A DNA stretch of 64,000 nt from Coffea arabica (Eukaryota; Streptophyta; Magnoliopsida; Gentianales; Rubiaceae), in NCBI RefSeq assembly GCF_036785885.1, contig NC_092324.1, positions 34,089,001-34,153,000 on the forward strand. Reading direction: 5' to 3'. Positions within the stretch are counted from its first letter, which is position 1. Every line of letters starts with the position of its first letter. Under the pieces are notes generated by a model. The model was given only the letters and a program-made list of their open reading frames with translations, had not been told where the DNA came from and searched no databases. This document shows positions 1 through 11,653 of the stretch, in pieces. The translations under genes were made by a program, and so were the position numbers.

Positions 1-362
1 CCCTCATGGATTTCTCTTAGTTTATCCCACATTTCTTTGGCCGATTTGCAGCCTTTTACTCTTATTGATTCATTTGAATCTAGGGCACTATAAAGAACAT
101 TCATGGCCTTGGCATTCAATGTGAGGTTAGTCCTATCTTGAGCATTCATTTCAGCTCTCATTTTTGGCCGAAGCAACCCTGTATCTGCATCAAGAAAGTT
201 AGTTTCATGCGGTCCTTCACTCACAATAAACCATAGTTCAATATCAATCGATTGCAAAAAGATAATCATCCGTTCTTTCCAGCTAACATAGTTGGAGCCA
301 CTGAACATGGGAGGCCTAGTAACAGATTGCCCCTCAACAAACATAGCATGACTGGTTGTCAT
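1..362 (-). CDS. Ty1/copia gag, N-terminal part (runs off window)
   Basis: The minus strand reads open from an ATG at 362 to the window edge, about 120 codons. The protein has the plant copia gag (UBN2-type) layout: a start MTTSHAMFVEGQ, then RPPMFSGSNYVSWKERM, a tryptophan-containing ELWFIV stretch, and LNAKAMNVLYSALD followed by SAKEMWDKL. In this family the region forms the capsid-like core that packages element RNA. The start was chosen because it is the first ATG after the primer-binding site and LTR at 404-2139, as expected for an element that begins at 2139 and runs leftwards. No stop or frameshift is seen in this part; the rest lies outside the window. Confidence 0.85.
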   Translation of the reverse strand, partial: MTTSHAMFVEGQSVTRPPMFSGSNYVSWKERMIIFLQSIDIELWFIVSEGPHETNFLDADTGLLRPKMRAEMNAQDRTNLTLNAKAMNVLYSALDSNESIRVKGCKSAKEMWDKLREIHE

Positions 363-403
363 CTTTACTCCAAACCGATTGAGCTTAGCCTCTAGGAGAC
401 CAA

Positions 404-415
404 GCTCTGATACCA
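404..415 (-). other. Primer-binding site (initiator tRNA-Met) of the copia element
   Basis: The minus strand reads TGGTATCAGAGC, the complement of the 3' end of plant initiator tRNA-Met. It lies three bases inside the LTR edge at 419 and just upstream of the gag ATG at 362. Confidence 0.85.
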
Positions 416-590
416 ATTGTAAGTCCCAAAGACAACCAAGAGGGGGGGTGAATTGGGTTTATTAAAATCTTAACCAAATTTATTCACTTTTTCTTTAATA
501 AAAATTTACCTTCTTTTCTAGTAATGATCAACCAAGTAGATTAGAAGACAAGAGCAATATTGATCAGAAAAATAAGTATAGATAAGCAAT

Positions 591-946
591 GAGAATTTTA
601 TTAAACAGAAAAGTAAGATAGGGAATCAAACCAAGTGTCTACCAAGCTAACCTTAAACTTGAAGACAAAACACTAGGAAGAGCAACTTCTCTTTGATGAA
701 AGAAGATCAACTAGATGTACAATGGAGGGAGCACTTCCTCCTTGCCCTAAGTCTCACTTAGTCAAGCTGAGAATTTTATTAAACAGAAAAGTAAGATAGG
801 GAATCAAACCAAGTGTCTACCAAGCTAACCTTAAACTTGAAGACAAAACACTAGGAAGAGCAACTTCTCTTTGATGAAAGAAGATCAACTAGATGTACAA
901 TGGAGGGAGCACTTCCTCCTTGCCCTAAGTCTCACTTAGTCAAGCT
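591..946 (+). repeat. Direct tandem duplication, 2 x 178 bp, inside the copia LTR
   Basis: Bases 591-768 and 769-946 appear almost identical; each begins GAGAATTTTATTAAACAG and ends CTTAGTCAAGCT. The near identity suggests a recent duplication within this LTR. Confidence 0.95.
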
Positions 947-1230
947 AAGAAGTTTTACAATCACTCAGAAAACCCTTCAACAAAGCTACACTAAAGATCC
1001 TTTCAACCACAAAAGAAATGCTCACAAGAAATTCACACCACTTTAAAACAAATCTTGCTTTGGAGACTATTTTCTAGCTAAAATATCTCTTTAGATCTTG
1101 TAAACAAAGTGTGCAAAAGTCCTTTGCTTGGTTCAGACCAGTTTGATTTTAAAGGGAACTAGAAATGGGTTTCATCAATGCTTCCAATGGATAGAAGGCA
1201 GCTGAAGAGTCAACTAGCCGTTGGGGCTGT

Positions 1231-1521
1231 CGGACGTCCGACGATCAAATCATCGTCCGAACCAATCGTCCGATGACAGCCAAGTTGAAGTTCGGACGTC
1301 CGATGCCTTTGTTTCGTCCGACAGAACAGCGTCCGATCGTTGGCAGAGAGTTGGCAAGTCATCTTGGAATTTTTCGGACGTCCGATGCGGTTGATATGCG
1401 TCCGATGGCAAGCGTCCCATCCTTCCGGACGTCCGATGCTTCCTTACGAGCGTCCGACAAAGCTTCCTTCTTGATGTTCTTTATCCTTTCGGACGTCCGA
1501 CAGAATCCTTCCGGACGTCCG
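1231..1521. repeat. Cluster of six CGGACGTCCG palindromes
   Basis: Perfect 10-bp palindromes CGGACGTCCG lie at 1231, 1293, 1375, 1426, 1490 and 1512, with several half sites (CGTCCGA) between them. The core GACGTC is the type bound by plant bZIP factors (family knowledge). The cluster lies about 620-910 bp into the LTR, which could be promoter or leader. The two overlapping ORFs here only translate the repeat and are not taken as genes. Confidence 0.85.
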
Positions 1522-2211
1522 ACATGAGTGTCCTGTTTTTGCTTGTTCTTTTGGTTAATTTGCATCTCATGTCATATTCGTACCTGATTCTTTGGTAAGC
1601 AACAACACTTATATTTGAAGAAGATTAGATAAACAATTCAATTGTCACACTTAAAAGACTGTATCTTTGATCGGAACAAAACAATAACTAAATTTGTTTA
1701 TATTATTCCAATCTTGTTTGCCACATTCAAAGCATCGTAGACTGGAGTCAATCAAACATATGCTTTCCTTGTTTCATCAGGCCTGATCAAAGTGTTCACT
1801 TTCTTGGTCTGTATAAACATTTCAACGAACTTTTGTGATCATCAAAACCAAGAATAACAATTTTAATGTATCAAATTCAAGAATGTGGTCTTGACAAGCA
1901 TAACAAAGCAAGTTCTAGAATAATCAAATCATGTGTGGTCTCACTCAATGAAAGAACATAAAGCAGTTATAAATACAACGCTCATTGGTTCGACAGCTCA
2001 CAATAGGACATTAATTGTCAAGTCTTGCAAAATTCACCATTCAATTCCATTATTAAGAAGAAAAGATATTTAACCACATAATAACACTACTCATGCTTGT
2101 AGAGTAATTGCAGCATTATCATAGCATCAAGTTCTAACAATTTTCATCTGTAGCCAAACGAATTCATCAAATACATATTTTTGGATTTTTTGTTTCCTCT
2201 TTTCCTTATTT

Positions 2212-2326
2212 TTTTTTTCTATCAAACCAGAAAGAGCTAGAACTAAAGAGCTAACAAACAAAAAGAGTTTTTTTTCTATCAAACCAAAAAGAGCTAGAAC
2301 TAAAGAGCTAACAAACAAAAAGAGCT
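2212..2326. repeat. Tandem repeat, 2 x about 57 bp
   Basis: Two copies of a unit with CTATCAAACC and AGAGCTAGAACTAAAGAGC lie next to each other with a 57-bp period, in the 3' non-coding part of the Athila-like element. They differ at only a few positions. Confidence 0.85.
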
Positions 2327-2330
2327 AAAA

Positions 2331-2347
2331 CTACTCCCCCCACACCA
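2331..2347 (-). other. Polypurine-tract-like run of the Athila-like element
   Basis: The minus strand reads GGTGTGGGGGGAGTAG, preceded by a segment reading CATTGAGGACAATG. This arrangement is typical of the 3' region of Athila/Tat elements. No LTR start TG follows directly, so its use as the plus-strand primer is uncertain. Confidence 0.5.
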
Positions 2348-2439
2348 GAAATCTACATTGTCCTCAATGGAGCAAAGAAAAACAGTAAGCACAAAAGATA
2401 GGAATAGGAGCTTTCCTGAAGGCCAACGAGAGCACGATA

Positions 2440-5400
2440 TGTGACGACCCCACCTCCTTCTAAGAAAAATCAAAGGGTTCGGCGGACCGCTTGCTCAACT
2501 CTCGCCAGGACTCACTCACTTATCACTCCAATAGCAAGTAAAGATGTACCAATCAAACTTAACATATGTACAAACATTAACACAGATATACAATCCTCAA
2601 GATTAGGTACAAAAGTTCAAGATCCAACCAACTACTAATACTATCACTATTACACAACAAAAGTTCTAGTCAAAAGTTTAATCTTCCTCTAACCATTCGT
2701 CTTTACTCTCAAACCCTGTAAGGAAAACAAATGTAACGGAATAGAGAGGTGAACTAAAACTCAGTGAGGTTCCCATACACATAATCAAACAATTGAAACA
2801 AGGACATTAGTCATTTAATAACAATCAATCGAGAAAACATTCACAATATAAAAGCAATGAGAACACACTCATTAAAAGGATACATGCTCACGTGGAGCCA
2901 TTCATTCATTTCGTCAATCATTCTCCTTCATTCAATCATTCATCTCTTCCCTTTACTTCAACATTTCAATTCATTCATTTCATTTCTCGCCACTAGCCAA
3001 TTCGCTGGCCAGTTCTCCACCAACTTTCATAGTCATACTCGAGTATATCAAAACACTGTTTCAGGGTCACCAGCCGTCCAACCGAGTCCAATTTTGGCTC
3101 GAGTCGACTGGCAACGAAGGGTAAGGGTCCAGTTTAGCCAAAAGGCTTACATTCATGCACAAGTAGTATTCAATCATTGAAAATTCACTTTGGCTTGGGT
3201 CGAGTGTGATAAAGTACACACTCGCCCATCGAAAATCCATTCAGCAATCCTTGGAAAGCATTTAACATTCAAGCAAACATTCACAAATAGTCACATAGTC
3301 ACTTATTGTACAAACACACAAGGAACACTCACCCTAAACAAGTCACATTTTATCAAAATTCAATTCAGGGCTGGCACCTTGACCACTCTCCAAATCTGCA
3401 GTCAAATATTGTCCACAAAGAGCCAATCATACACAAGTGCAAACTGCATAACTTATATTTCTATATCAAAGGAAAAAGGTATGAAAAGTATAGTAAGTCA
3501 TATAGGCAAGGTGCACGCATGATTTGAAAAAAAAATTATCAAAACGGTTAAGTTCAAAACCAATATATGCAACTAAAAATTATGTTTTGAATACTTGTTT
3601 AGAATGTTTGAAATCAGGATTAGAACACTTGAGAAGTATATGTTAAGTCAGACCAAGAAAATGGAAAACAAAAGAAAGGCAACGAGAAACAATGAAGATG
3701 GCAACTTTGCCATTCTTTGGTGTTTTGATCACAACTGAAGCTACACTTATCGGATTGAGACAAATTTTATAACATTTCGAAGTTAAGACATAGACCTACT
3801 TTTCCTATGAAGACCTCCAAAGCCAAATCATGCATTTTCATAGTCAAAAATTGAAATCTCAGAGAAAACAGAAAGCTGTCAGTTAAACAGGGCATTTGGG
3901 TAGTCAGGGGTATTTTAGTCATTTTGTGAGCAACAGTACTCCGATTGAGCTGAAATTTAACTAAAATCCCTACAACTTTCATGTTTTGTCCAAAAGCTGA
4001 TTCAACCTAAAACATGAAAAAATTTGCAGTCCAAGTTGAGTCAAAAAATAGGACAAAACTGAAATTCACCATCAAATGCTGGAATTTTGCATATCAACCC
4101 TCAAACTACTCATCAAAATTAGAAATTCATCTTTTGAAGCTTAAAAATCACAATCATGCTACTAATCACCTCATAAATCAAAACGCAATACCAACATATT
4201 AGAGATAAACATCATAAATCAAAGTTGAAAAATCACAAACCCTAGTTGAAATTCGCTAATCTTCACCAAAACTAAAGTATCATCCAACATAATTCAAGAT
4301 TCAAGGCATCTATCCCATACTTTGCTAAAATAAGAAAGGAAAAGGGAGTTTTAGACTTATACCCTCCAAAACATTTGAAGAAAGTGAAGAACCAAGCTAT
4401 TTCTCTCCAAACAACTCTATAACAAGCTTCCTTAACTCCTTGGTGCTAGTTTAATCGGTGTAGTTTTGTGGTTTCAATTCAAACAAGGCAAGATTCAAAG
4501 TTGGAGTTGAAGGTTTTCTCTCTTGTTTTTCTCTCCTAATTTTCTGCCAACACAATAAGAAAATGAAGAAAAATGAACCAAAAAAAAAGATAAGAAGAAA
4601 GAAAACTTATTTGGTCAACCAACCCTTAGATCTTTGACACTTGTCAAAGCCAAGCTTTCTCTCTCTCTTTTTTTTTTCTTTCCTTTTCCTTAGTCAACAA
4701 ATATGGCTGGATTAAGGGGTAATTTAGGAAGGATTAGGTGAAATAAAAATAAGAAGATTAGGGTAAGAAAGTATTGGTCAAGTGGAGTACTCAACCGGTA
4801 ACAAACGGTGCACGTTGGTTCAAGCCTATTTTCCTTAACTCTCGCGTACTTGTGTTTTAACTTATAATTCACTAACTTATTAATAGTACTTCTAATCATA
4901 CACTTTCTCTTATAGAAAACTCACTCTTAATCACCAAATTTATTACACACACCTCACCAAGTCATTATACGGCCAAAATGCACAAAAAACAGGCCAAAAA
5001 TCCTAGTATGAACTATTCCTTTAGAAAACTCATAATTTGAATTATAAATATCAAAAATTCATATAACTTAGCCTGTTAAAAACTAGACTTCAAATACTAA
5101 TAACCTTTGGAAGACACGTCAAAGAGATTCAATTCATAAGTTGGCCCAAATTGAGCCCTAAGCTACTACAACATTCCTATTTTTACTTTGCAGGGCAGAA
5201 TTTTCAGTCAACTTTGCCAATTTTCTGGAATTTATAGAGATTGACTCAAACTCTAAATTTTATACCGTAAGAAACTCTATGAGTCTAATTTCAAACGCAA
5301 AAAACAGAACTCAATTCTGACTTTTCTATATGAAGTTATAGCCAATTTCCCAAAACTGCGCAGAGCCTCCTATGAAAATTTTTAGATTTTCTAACAACTT

Positions 5401-5530
5401 GAGATTATGAAATTTTTCTTAACAAAATTCACTTCCTTGACTCAAATTCAACCATTAAAATAATTAAGAATTTAAGGCAAGTAAGTTCAAATAAGAGCTA
5501 TAAAAACAAGTAAAATTTCGGGGTCTCACA
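2440..5530 (-). mobile_element. Solo LTR A (gypsy, 3.1 kb), TSD CGATA
   Basis: The segment is bounded by TGTGACGACCCC (plus strand, left) and GGGGTCTCACA (right). It is flanked by a perfect 5-bp duplication CGATA at 2435-2439 and 5531-5535, and no internal coding region lies between. In LTR orientation (minus) it ends in a block shared with LTRs B to E, recognisable by TGGCGAGAG and a GGGG(T/C)-rich end before GTCACA. Inside lies an intron-like unit: a donor GG/GTATAAGT at 4362 and an acceptor TTTTCCTTACAG ending at 2716, with TTCACC upstream of it. A short hairpin GCTC/GAGC lies at 2886-2898. It inserted into the 3' part of the Athila-like element. ORFs inside it show no known domain. Confidence 0.9.
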
Positions 5531-5535
5531 CGATA

Positions 5536-6217
5536 GCACTAAGGGGGAGGAGGATGAGGCGGCTGTGTGCGCGAGGAGGAAATGAGCAGTGGCGGAAGGT
5601 GGTGATCGCGCGGGAAAGAGAGTCGGGGGTGAGTGGCAGTGGCAGCGGCGTGCAGCGATATGTGTGGAGGCGGCAGTTGAGTAGCGACGATGGTGGCGGA
5701 GGTTGAAGTTAAGATGTGTGAAGACCAGGGAAGACCAAAAAGAGAAAAGGAATAGAAAAGAAAAAAAAATTAGAAAAATAGGGTTGCGAGTGAGTTACTG
5801 GTTGCATTGGTTGGAAGGTGTGGGCACGCTTACGAAGCGTAAGTCGTCTACCTTCCTCGTTGTGACAGGCCAATGCGAGCCGCTGTGCGGCGTGGGCATG
5901 CTTTGGAAGCGTAAGTCCTCTGTTCATCACTCTTTAAAAACGCCCATGTGCACTTGACACAAGGCGTGGGCACACCTTGGAACGGAAAGTCTTCTGCCCA
6001 CGAATTTGTGCCTCTATCCCAAAATAAAACTGCTCAGAACACACCCATGATCGACAATAAGGATTTGCTGTCAATAGGAACCCAAAACAACCTGATCTTG
6101 AACACACACAAATATAAACTAAAACACAAAAATAACAAAAAATTGAAACTCTTGGATTGCCTTTCAAGGAGTGCCTCTATTTAACGTCTGTGGCCAGACC
6201 AAAAGTATTTTAACAAA
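5536..6217 (-). other. 3' non-coding part of the Athila-like element with a triplicated motif
   Basis: This lies between the integrase stop and solo LTR A. A 32-bp motif starting G(T/C)GTGGGCA and ending in an AAGTC(G/C/T)TCT-like core occurs at 5818, 5890 and 5964, with spacing 72 and 74 bp. A related copy lies at 12825 inside the same element's 5' LTR. The short overlapping ORFs have no recognisable domain and were not called. Confidence 0.6.
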
Positions 6218-7356
6218 TTAATTAGAACCGGGGTCGAGCAGCTGGACCTCCTCCACAGTGCTAATTTCTGAAACATCTATAAACGATTTGAGACTATGAC
6301 CATTAACTTTAAAACTTTTGTTAGTCTCAAAACTTCTAATTTCAACTGCACCATTGGAAAAAACGTTGACAACAACATAAGATCCAATCCATCGGGAACG
6401 CAAATTACCTGGCATGAATTTCAATTGAGAGTTGAATAGAAGTACCTTTTGACCTATCAAGAATTGCTTATTACGCAATAGTCTATCATGGATGGACTTT
6501 GTGCGTTCTTTGTAAAGTTGGGCATTATCGTAAGTCTCCAAGCAGATTTCTTCCAACTCTTGAAGTTGGAGTTTCCTTTCCGTGCCATCTCTATCCGCGT
6601 TCAAATTACACTGCTTAACTGCCCAAAACGCACGGTGCTCAATTGCAACAGTTAAATTACACATCTTACCATAAACCAACCGGTATGGAGACATTCCGAT
6701 TGGTGTTTTATACGCCGTGCAATATGCCCACAAGGCATCATCCAATCGGGTACTCCAATCCTTGTAATTTGTGTTGACTGTTTTCTCCAAAATACTTTTG
6801 ACCTCTCGATTAGAGACCTCAATTTGCCCGTTGATCTGCGGGTGGTAGGTAGTATCGACTCTATGGTAAATTCTATACTTACGCATCAGTGCTTCAATGG
6901 TGCGATTGCAGAAATGAGTATCTTGATCACTGATAATCTCTCTTGGCACACCAAACCTGCTAAAAACGTTGGATTTAAGAAATCTTGCTATAACTCGTGA
7001 ATCATTAGTTCGGGTAGCCTTTGCTTCTACCCATTTCGACACATAGTCTATGGCTAACAGAATATAAAGACAACCAAAAGAACTGGAAAATGGTCCCATG
7101 AAATTCATACTTCAGACATAAAAAATTTCACAAAATAACATGGGAACCTGGGGCATTTCATCTCGGTGAGATAAACTCCCAAACTTTTGACATTTTTCAC
7201 ATCTTTTACAGAACAAATAAGTATTACGAAACAAGTTTTGCCAATAAAAGCCACAATCAAGTATTTTTCACGCAGTTCTTTTAGGATCAAAGTGACCACC
7301 ACAGGCATAACTATGACAATGAATAAATATGGAAGGAATCTCTTCATTGGGAACAC
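6218..7356 (-). pseudogene. Athila-like integrase
   Basis: The main open stretch (6218-7108, 296 codons) is an integrase catalytic core plus C-terminal part. It has YVSKWVEA near the first Asp, then a second Asp in IISDQDTHF and the Glu in the NGQIEVSNREVKSI segment, the D,D-35-E layout. It continues with YRLVYGKMCNL and an Athila-type C-terminus (FKVNGHSLKSF). Upstream, 7105-7356 holds the zinc-binding HHCC region, but in shifted frames: the cysteine pair can be read as CKRCEKC only in another frame from the surrounding peptide. Integrase inserts the cDNA into the genome. At least one frameshift separates the zinc finger from the core, so the gene is broken. It lies downstream of RT as in all Ty3/gypsy elements. 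Confidence 0.85.
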
Positions 7357-7589
7357 ATCAACGAATGATTTGGTCAGAACCTATTTTTCATAAATAGGGC
7401 TCATCCCAAATGTAATATCGCGAGTCTTGTATTATTTTATCCCTTTTATTCTTACTCATACCTTGAAAATTTGTGACTGACCAGAAAGTTAACAATATCA
7501 ACATACCAAGGTTCCTCACCTCTAAGTTGAAACAAATGTTCGTCTGGAAATATCTCGGATATGGGCACTCGCTCTTCTTCTCAAATCAA

Positions 7590-9051
7590 TCAGTTCAAAT
7601 GGTCTGCTACTGAATTATCCACCCCTTTTTGATTTTTGATTTCCCAGTTATATTCTTGCAATAGGAGTATCCAACGAATAAGTCTTGGTTTGGACTCCTT
7701 CTTTGCCAAAAGATATTTCAAGGCTACATGATTAGAGAAAACTGTTACTTTCGATCCCAACAAATACGATTGAAACTTCTCAAAAGCAAAAACAATCGCT
7801 AAAAATTCCTTCTCGGTGGTGGTGTAGTTGCATTGAGCCGACGACAACGTTTTTGAAGCATAATAAATGACATGGCTACACTTCCCACTTCTCCAACCGA
7901 ACACAGCTCCTACTACATACTGACTAGCATCACACATCAGTTTGAAAGACAAGTTCCAATCCGGAAGTTGAATGATTGGTGCCGTGGTCAACATGCTTTT
8001 TAGTGTATCAAAGGACACTTTGCAAGCATCTCCAAAATCAAATGGTGCCTCATTTTGAAGTAGTCGAGACAATGGCTGTGCAATTCGCGAGAAATTCTTG
8101 ATGAATCGTTTGTAGAAACCTGCGTGACCAAGAAAACTACGAATCTCCTTGACATTAGTGGGGTAAGGCAAGCTAGTAATTAAATCAACATTTGCTTTAT
8201 CAATTTCGATACCCCTAGACGAAACAACATGGTCAAAAACTATACCCTCCTTAACCATAAAATGACATTTTTCATAATTAAGGACCAAATTTGTTTCAAT
8301 GCATTGCTGCAAAACTTTTGCTAAATGCTGCAAGTATTGATCAAAAGAATCACCATAAATAGTGAAATCATCCATGAATATTTCAATACAGTTTTCAATC
8401 ATGTCAGAAAAAATACTCATCATGCATTTTTGAAACGTTCCAGGGGTATTACACAACCCAAAAGGCATACGGCGGTAAGCAAAAGTGCCAAACGGGTAAG
8501 TGAATGTGGTTTTGTGCTGGTCCTCTTGGGCAACAACAATTTGATAATACCCAGAGTAGCCATCAAGAAAGCAAAAGAAACATTTACCTACCATCCTCTC
8601 GAACATCTCATCGATGAACGGTAATGGGAAATGATCTTTTCTTGTGGGTGCATTCAACTTCCTGAAGTCAATACACATTCTTCACCCATTTTGGAGTTTC
8701 ATTGGCACCAACTCATTCTTTTCATTCTGCGCAAGTGTAATTCCGGTCTTTTTAGGGACGACACGCACTGGACTTACCCACTCATTACCGAAGATAAGAA
8801 AAATAATTCCTAACTCCAATAGTTTGAGAATCTCCTTCATTACCACCTCTTTCATGGCTGGGTTAAGTTTCCTCTGACGTTTCCTTACCGGTTGGCTCAA
8901 GTAGAATATGGTGCATGCAAAGGGATGGATTTATACCTTTAATATCTGCCAACATCCATCCAATTGCCGGTTTAAACTCCTGCAAAACTCGTAAAAGTTT
9001 TTCTTCTTGTACTGCTGTTAGATCACTTGCAATGATGACCGATAGTGTCAT
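7590..9051 (-). pseudogene. Reverse transcriptase and RNase H of the Athila-like element
   Basis: The stretch 7590-8678 (362 codons) begins MCIDFRKLN and contains SGYYQI, the MPFGLCNTPGTF block and the catalytic FMDDF (the YxDD box with Phe). The thumb region RSFLGHAGFYKRFIKNFS follows, then RNase H with the first Asp in KLMCDASQ and Glu in TTEKEFLA, ending in KGVDNSVADHLN. The RT N-terminal part continues upstream in other frames at 8682-8900 and 8863-9051 (NEWVSPVRVVPKKTG), so one or more frameshifts split it. The enzyme copies element RNA into DNA. The 7357-7589 gap is degraded pol sequence linking to integrase. Confidence 0.88.
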
Positions 9052-10165
9052 GATCTCCTAGGTAAGCATACTTTAAATGCTTTGGCAATTCTTTCAATTC
9101 CAACTCCAGTGCCTGTCCAATAGAGGGCAGAATTCTCTCATTAGAAGTAGGCAATGGTAAATATGAGTCGACTAACTTGTCAGGAGGTTCCGGAAGTGAA
9201 TGTAGCGACATAATTACTTCGCTAGTCTCCTCCTCATCCACGCTTTCCACTTTCGTATTCATCTTGCTCTGTTGTAACACGAAATCCAGCTTATCCTCTA
9301 TAAGATTCTACTCAAAATGATCTTGCACAATGGAATTAGTGATACCAACATAATTAACTGATTCAGTATTATCCGGGTATTTCATTGCATAAAAAATGTT
9401 AAAAGTAACTGTCTTCCCGTCAAATTCTACTGATAGGGTTACTTCATGCACATCTATTTTTGTTCTGGCAGTACTTATGAATGATCTACCCAGAAGAAGT
9501 ACAGCTGAATTAGCAGAGTTATCATCATTCATGTCAACAATATAGAAATCCGCAGGAAAGATAAACTCATTAATTTTCACCAGGACGTCTTCAACAACAC
9601 CCTCAGGGTAAACATTTGACCTATCTGCTAGTTGAATTATTACCCTTGTGTCTTTTAGAGGTCCTAAGTTTAAGGCCCTGAATATTGTCAAAGGCATAAT
9701 ATTAATAGATGCCCCTAGGTCAAGCATACGTCTTTCTATTCTCTTCTGCCTTATGATGCATGCTATCGTGAACATACCTGGATCCTTGCATTTTTGCGGT
9801 AACTTCCTTTGAAGAACTGCTGATACATTTTCATCGACCTTTATTTTGTCTTGAACATTCAACTTGTGCCGGTTAGTACACAACCCCTTCAGAAACTTTA
9901 TATATTTTGGTAATTGCCGAATCGCTTCAAGCAAAGGAATGTTGATTTTCACTTTTCGAAAGGTGTCCAAAATCTCCTTCTCTGACTCCTCTTTCTTGGC
10001 TTTAGCCAACTTGTCAGGAAAAGATGGGTTAATTTCAACAATTTTAGGAACATCTAGTGGGGTGCTTACTTTTTCCTTCTCAAGCTCCCCATACACTTGT
10101 TCGTCTTCCACTCCTACTGCTTCCGATTTTGGGGATTGCACCTCCTTGCCACTTTGTAGAAGCAT
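9023..10165 (-). pseudogene. Retropepsin-like protease region of the Athila-like element
   Basis: The longest open part (9308-10165, 285 codons) has an acidic, lysine-rich N-terminus and then the aspartic protease domain. The catalytic motif is DLGASINIMP (Athila elements carry DLGAS rather than DTGA), followed by the flap region and a VLLLGRSF(I)STA motif near the C-terminus. In this family the protease cleaves the Gag-Pol polyprotein and acts as a dimer. The stretch 9023-9280 continues towards RT in a different frame, so the polyprotein is interrupted. It sits between gag and RT as expected. Confidence 0.8.
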
Positions 10166-10226
10166 TGCACTGGCATTCTTCTTTGGATTGGGAATTACCT
10201 GAGATGGTAGCTTCCCTTTACCATTC

Positions 10227-11573
10227 TCAGCTACTTATTGAAGACGCCAGTTGTGACATTTGCGCCTCCAAATTCCGAATATTGGAGCGAGTCTCTTGTC
10301 GAAATCTCTGTGAGTCTTGCAGCATTTGACACGTGGTATTTGCTAGTGATTTGACCATATCTTCAAAGGTCATCCCTGAATCAGACGCGGATGGTTGCTG
10401 AACTGGTGGTCTCTGCTGGAATGGTTGTTGAAAACCCGAGAGTTTTGGAGCATAGCTGAAATTGGGGTGGTTCCCCCACCCTGGGTTATATGTGGATGCA
10501 TACGAGTCATTTCTCCTTTGGGGTGGTCCAGGCAGACCTCCTATGGCGCTGGCTTGCTCGTAAGGGTCTTCTTGAAAGGTCGGGTACATATCGGTCACGT
10601 GCTCAGGAGCAGCACATATTCCATATGCTTTAGCTGCCTATACTTGTCCCATAGCCGTTTGATGAACCAAGGTAGTAAACTCCGTTAATCAATTTGTGAG
10701 GTCCGAATGATTTACCTCATTAACCCTTCTAGTCACTCCCTCAGATCTGACTCCAAACTTTTGGGAGTTCTCAGCTATGTTCAAAATCAGCCGTTTGGCT
10801 TCATCTGTTGTCTTATTTACTAAAATACCGCCACTCGCTGCATCGACCATGTTTCTATCCATGGGTAACAGTCCCTTGTAAAAATACTTGATCAATAGTT
10901 GGTCAGGGATCTGATGGTGCGGGCAGCTGGCACACAGCTGTTTGAATCGCTCCCAGTATTCATAGAGAATTTCTCCATTGGCCTGCCTAACTCCACATAT
11001 TTCCTTTCTGATGTTGGCGGTCTTGGAGGTTGGGAAAAACTTCTCAAGGAACTGCCATTTCAGTCCTTCCCAAGTAGTAATAGACCCTGATAGCATGTAA
11101 AACAACCAGTCCTCCTTGTCTGCTAAGGAAAAAGGAAAAGCACGTAGCTTGATTTGTTCTTCCGTAACACCCTGAGGTTTCATGGTTGAGCACACTACAT
11201 GGAATTCCTTCAAATATTTGTGTAGGTCCTCACCTGCAACACCATGAAAAGTAGGCAATAAGTAAATCAACCCAAATTTTAATTCAAAAGCCTCCTCACT
11301 GTTAGGATACGTAATGCACAGAGGTTGTTAATTAACATTCGGGGTTGCAAGTCCCCTCAAAGTTCTTTGAGCTGCCATTGTTTCGTTGGGTCCAGTCAAG
11401 TTTGTTTTCAATTCAATCGATGAATCACTTAAGTTAGAATTTTATTCAAGTCCGGAGGGTAATGCCGCTGAAGCTTGGTGCTCTTGGAACTTAGTTTTCT
11501 TCGTCAGCCTCCTTGCCATTTTCTCGATTTCTGGGTCAAATTTGAGTCTTCCTGTACTGGAAAATTGAGGCAT
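10227..11573 (-). pseudogene. Gag of the Athila-like element
   Basis: An ATG at 11573 starts a reading frame 68 bp inside the PBS, but a stop follows after a few dozen codons. The retrotransposon gag domain then lies at 10689-11270 (193 codons), with WEGLKWQFLEKFFP and EILYEYWERFKQLCASCPHH, the classic plant gypsy gag core. A proline- and glutamine-rich C-terminal part with the PGWGNHPNFSY motif lies at 10227-10598. Gag assembles the virus-like particle. Several in-frame stops and frame changes make it non-functional as a single protein. Confidence 0.82.
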
Positions 11574-11623
11574 AAAACATAGTCTAAACAAAGCCTGTGT
11601 AATAAATCACTTCAAACACTAGG

Positions 11624-11641
11624 TCCCCGGTAACGATGCCA
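11624..11641 (-). other. Primer-binding site (tRNA-Asp-like) of the Athila-like element
   Basis: The minus strand reads TGGCATCGTTACCGGGGA. It matches the Athila-type PBS complementary to tRNA-Asp except for two apparent transitions. It lies 12 bp inside the proposed LTR edge at 11654. Confidence 0.75.
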
Positions 11642-11653
11642 AAATTTGGTGGC

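Larger units (their letters stand above)
419..2139 (-). mobile_element. 5' LTR of the copia element (about 1.7 kb)
   Basis: On the minus strand the LTR starts TGTTAGAACTTGATG and ends GGGACTTACA, directly before the primer-binding site, so both ends fit TG...CA. The partner LTR is outside the window, so neither LTR identity nor a target duplication can be checked. The LTR holds a 178-bp tandem duplication (591-946) and a cluster of palindromic GGACGTCC boxes (1231-1521). The left edge at 419 is firm; the edge at 2139 is inferred from the terminal motif. Confidence 0.7.

Noticed and set aside
1273..1565. ORFs rich in RTSD and GRP words on both strands
   Set aside because: They follow the CGGACGTCCG palindromes; no ATG context or domain supports a gene.
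2857..3522. Two ORFs of about 110 codons in LTR A
   Set aside because: They lie inside a solo LTR defined by a perfect TSD and have no domain.
5703..6184. Short ORFs on both strands after the Athila integrase, possible env-like gene
   Set aside because: Short, overlapping, repetitive and without membrane segments or a known domain; better read as non-coding 3' region.
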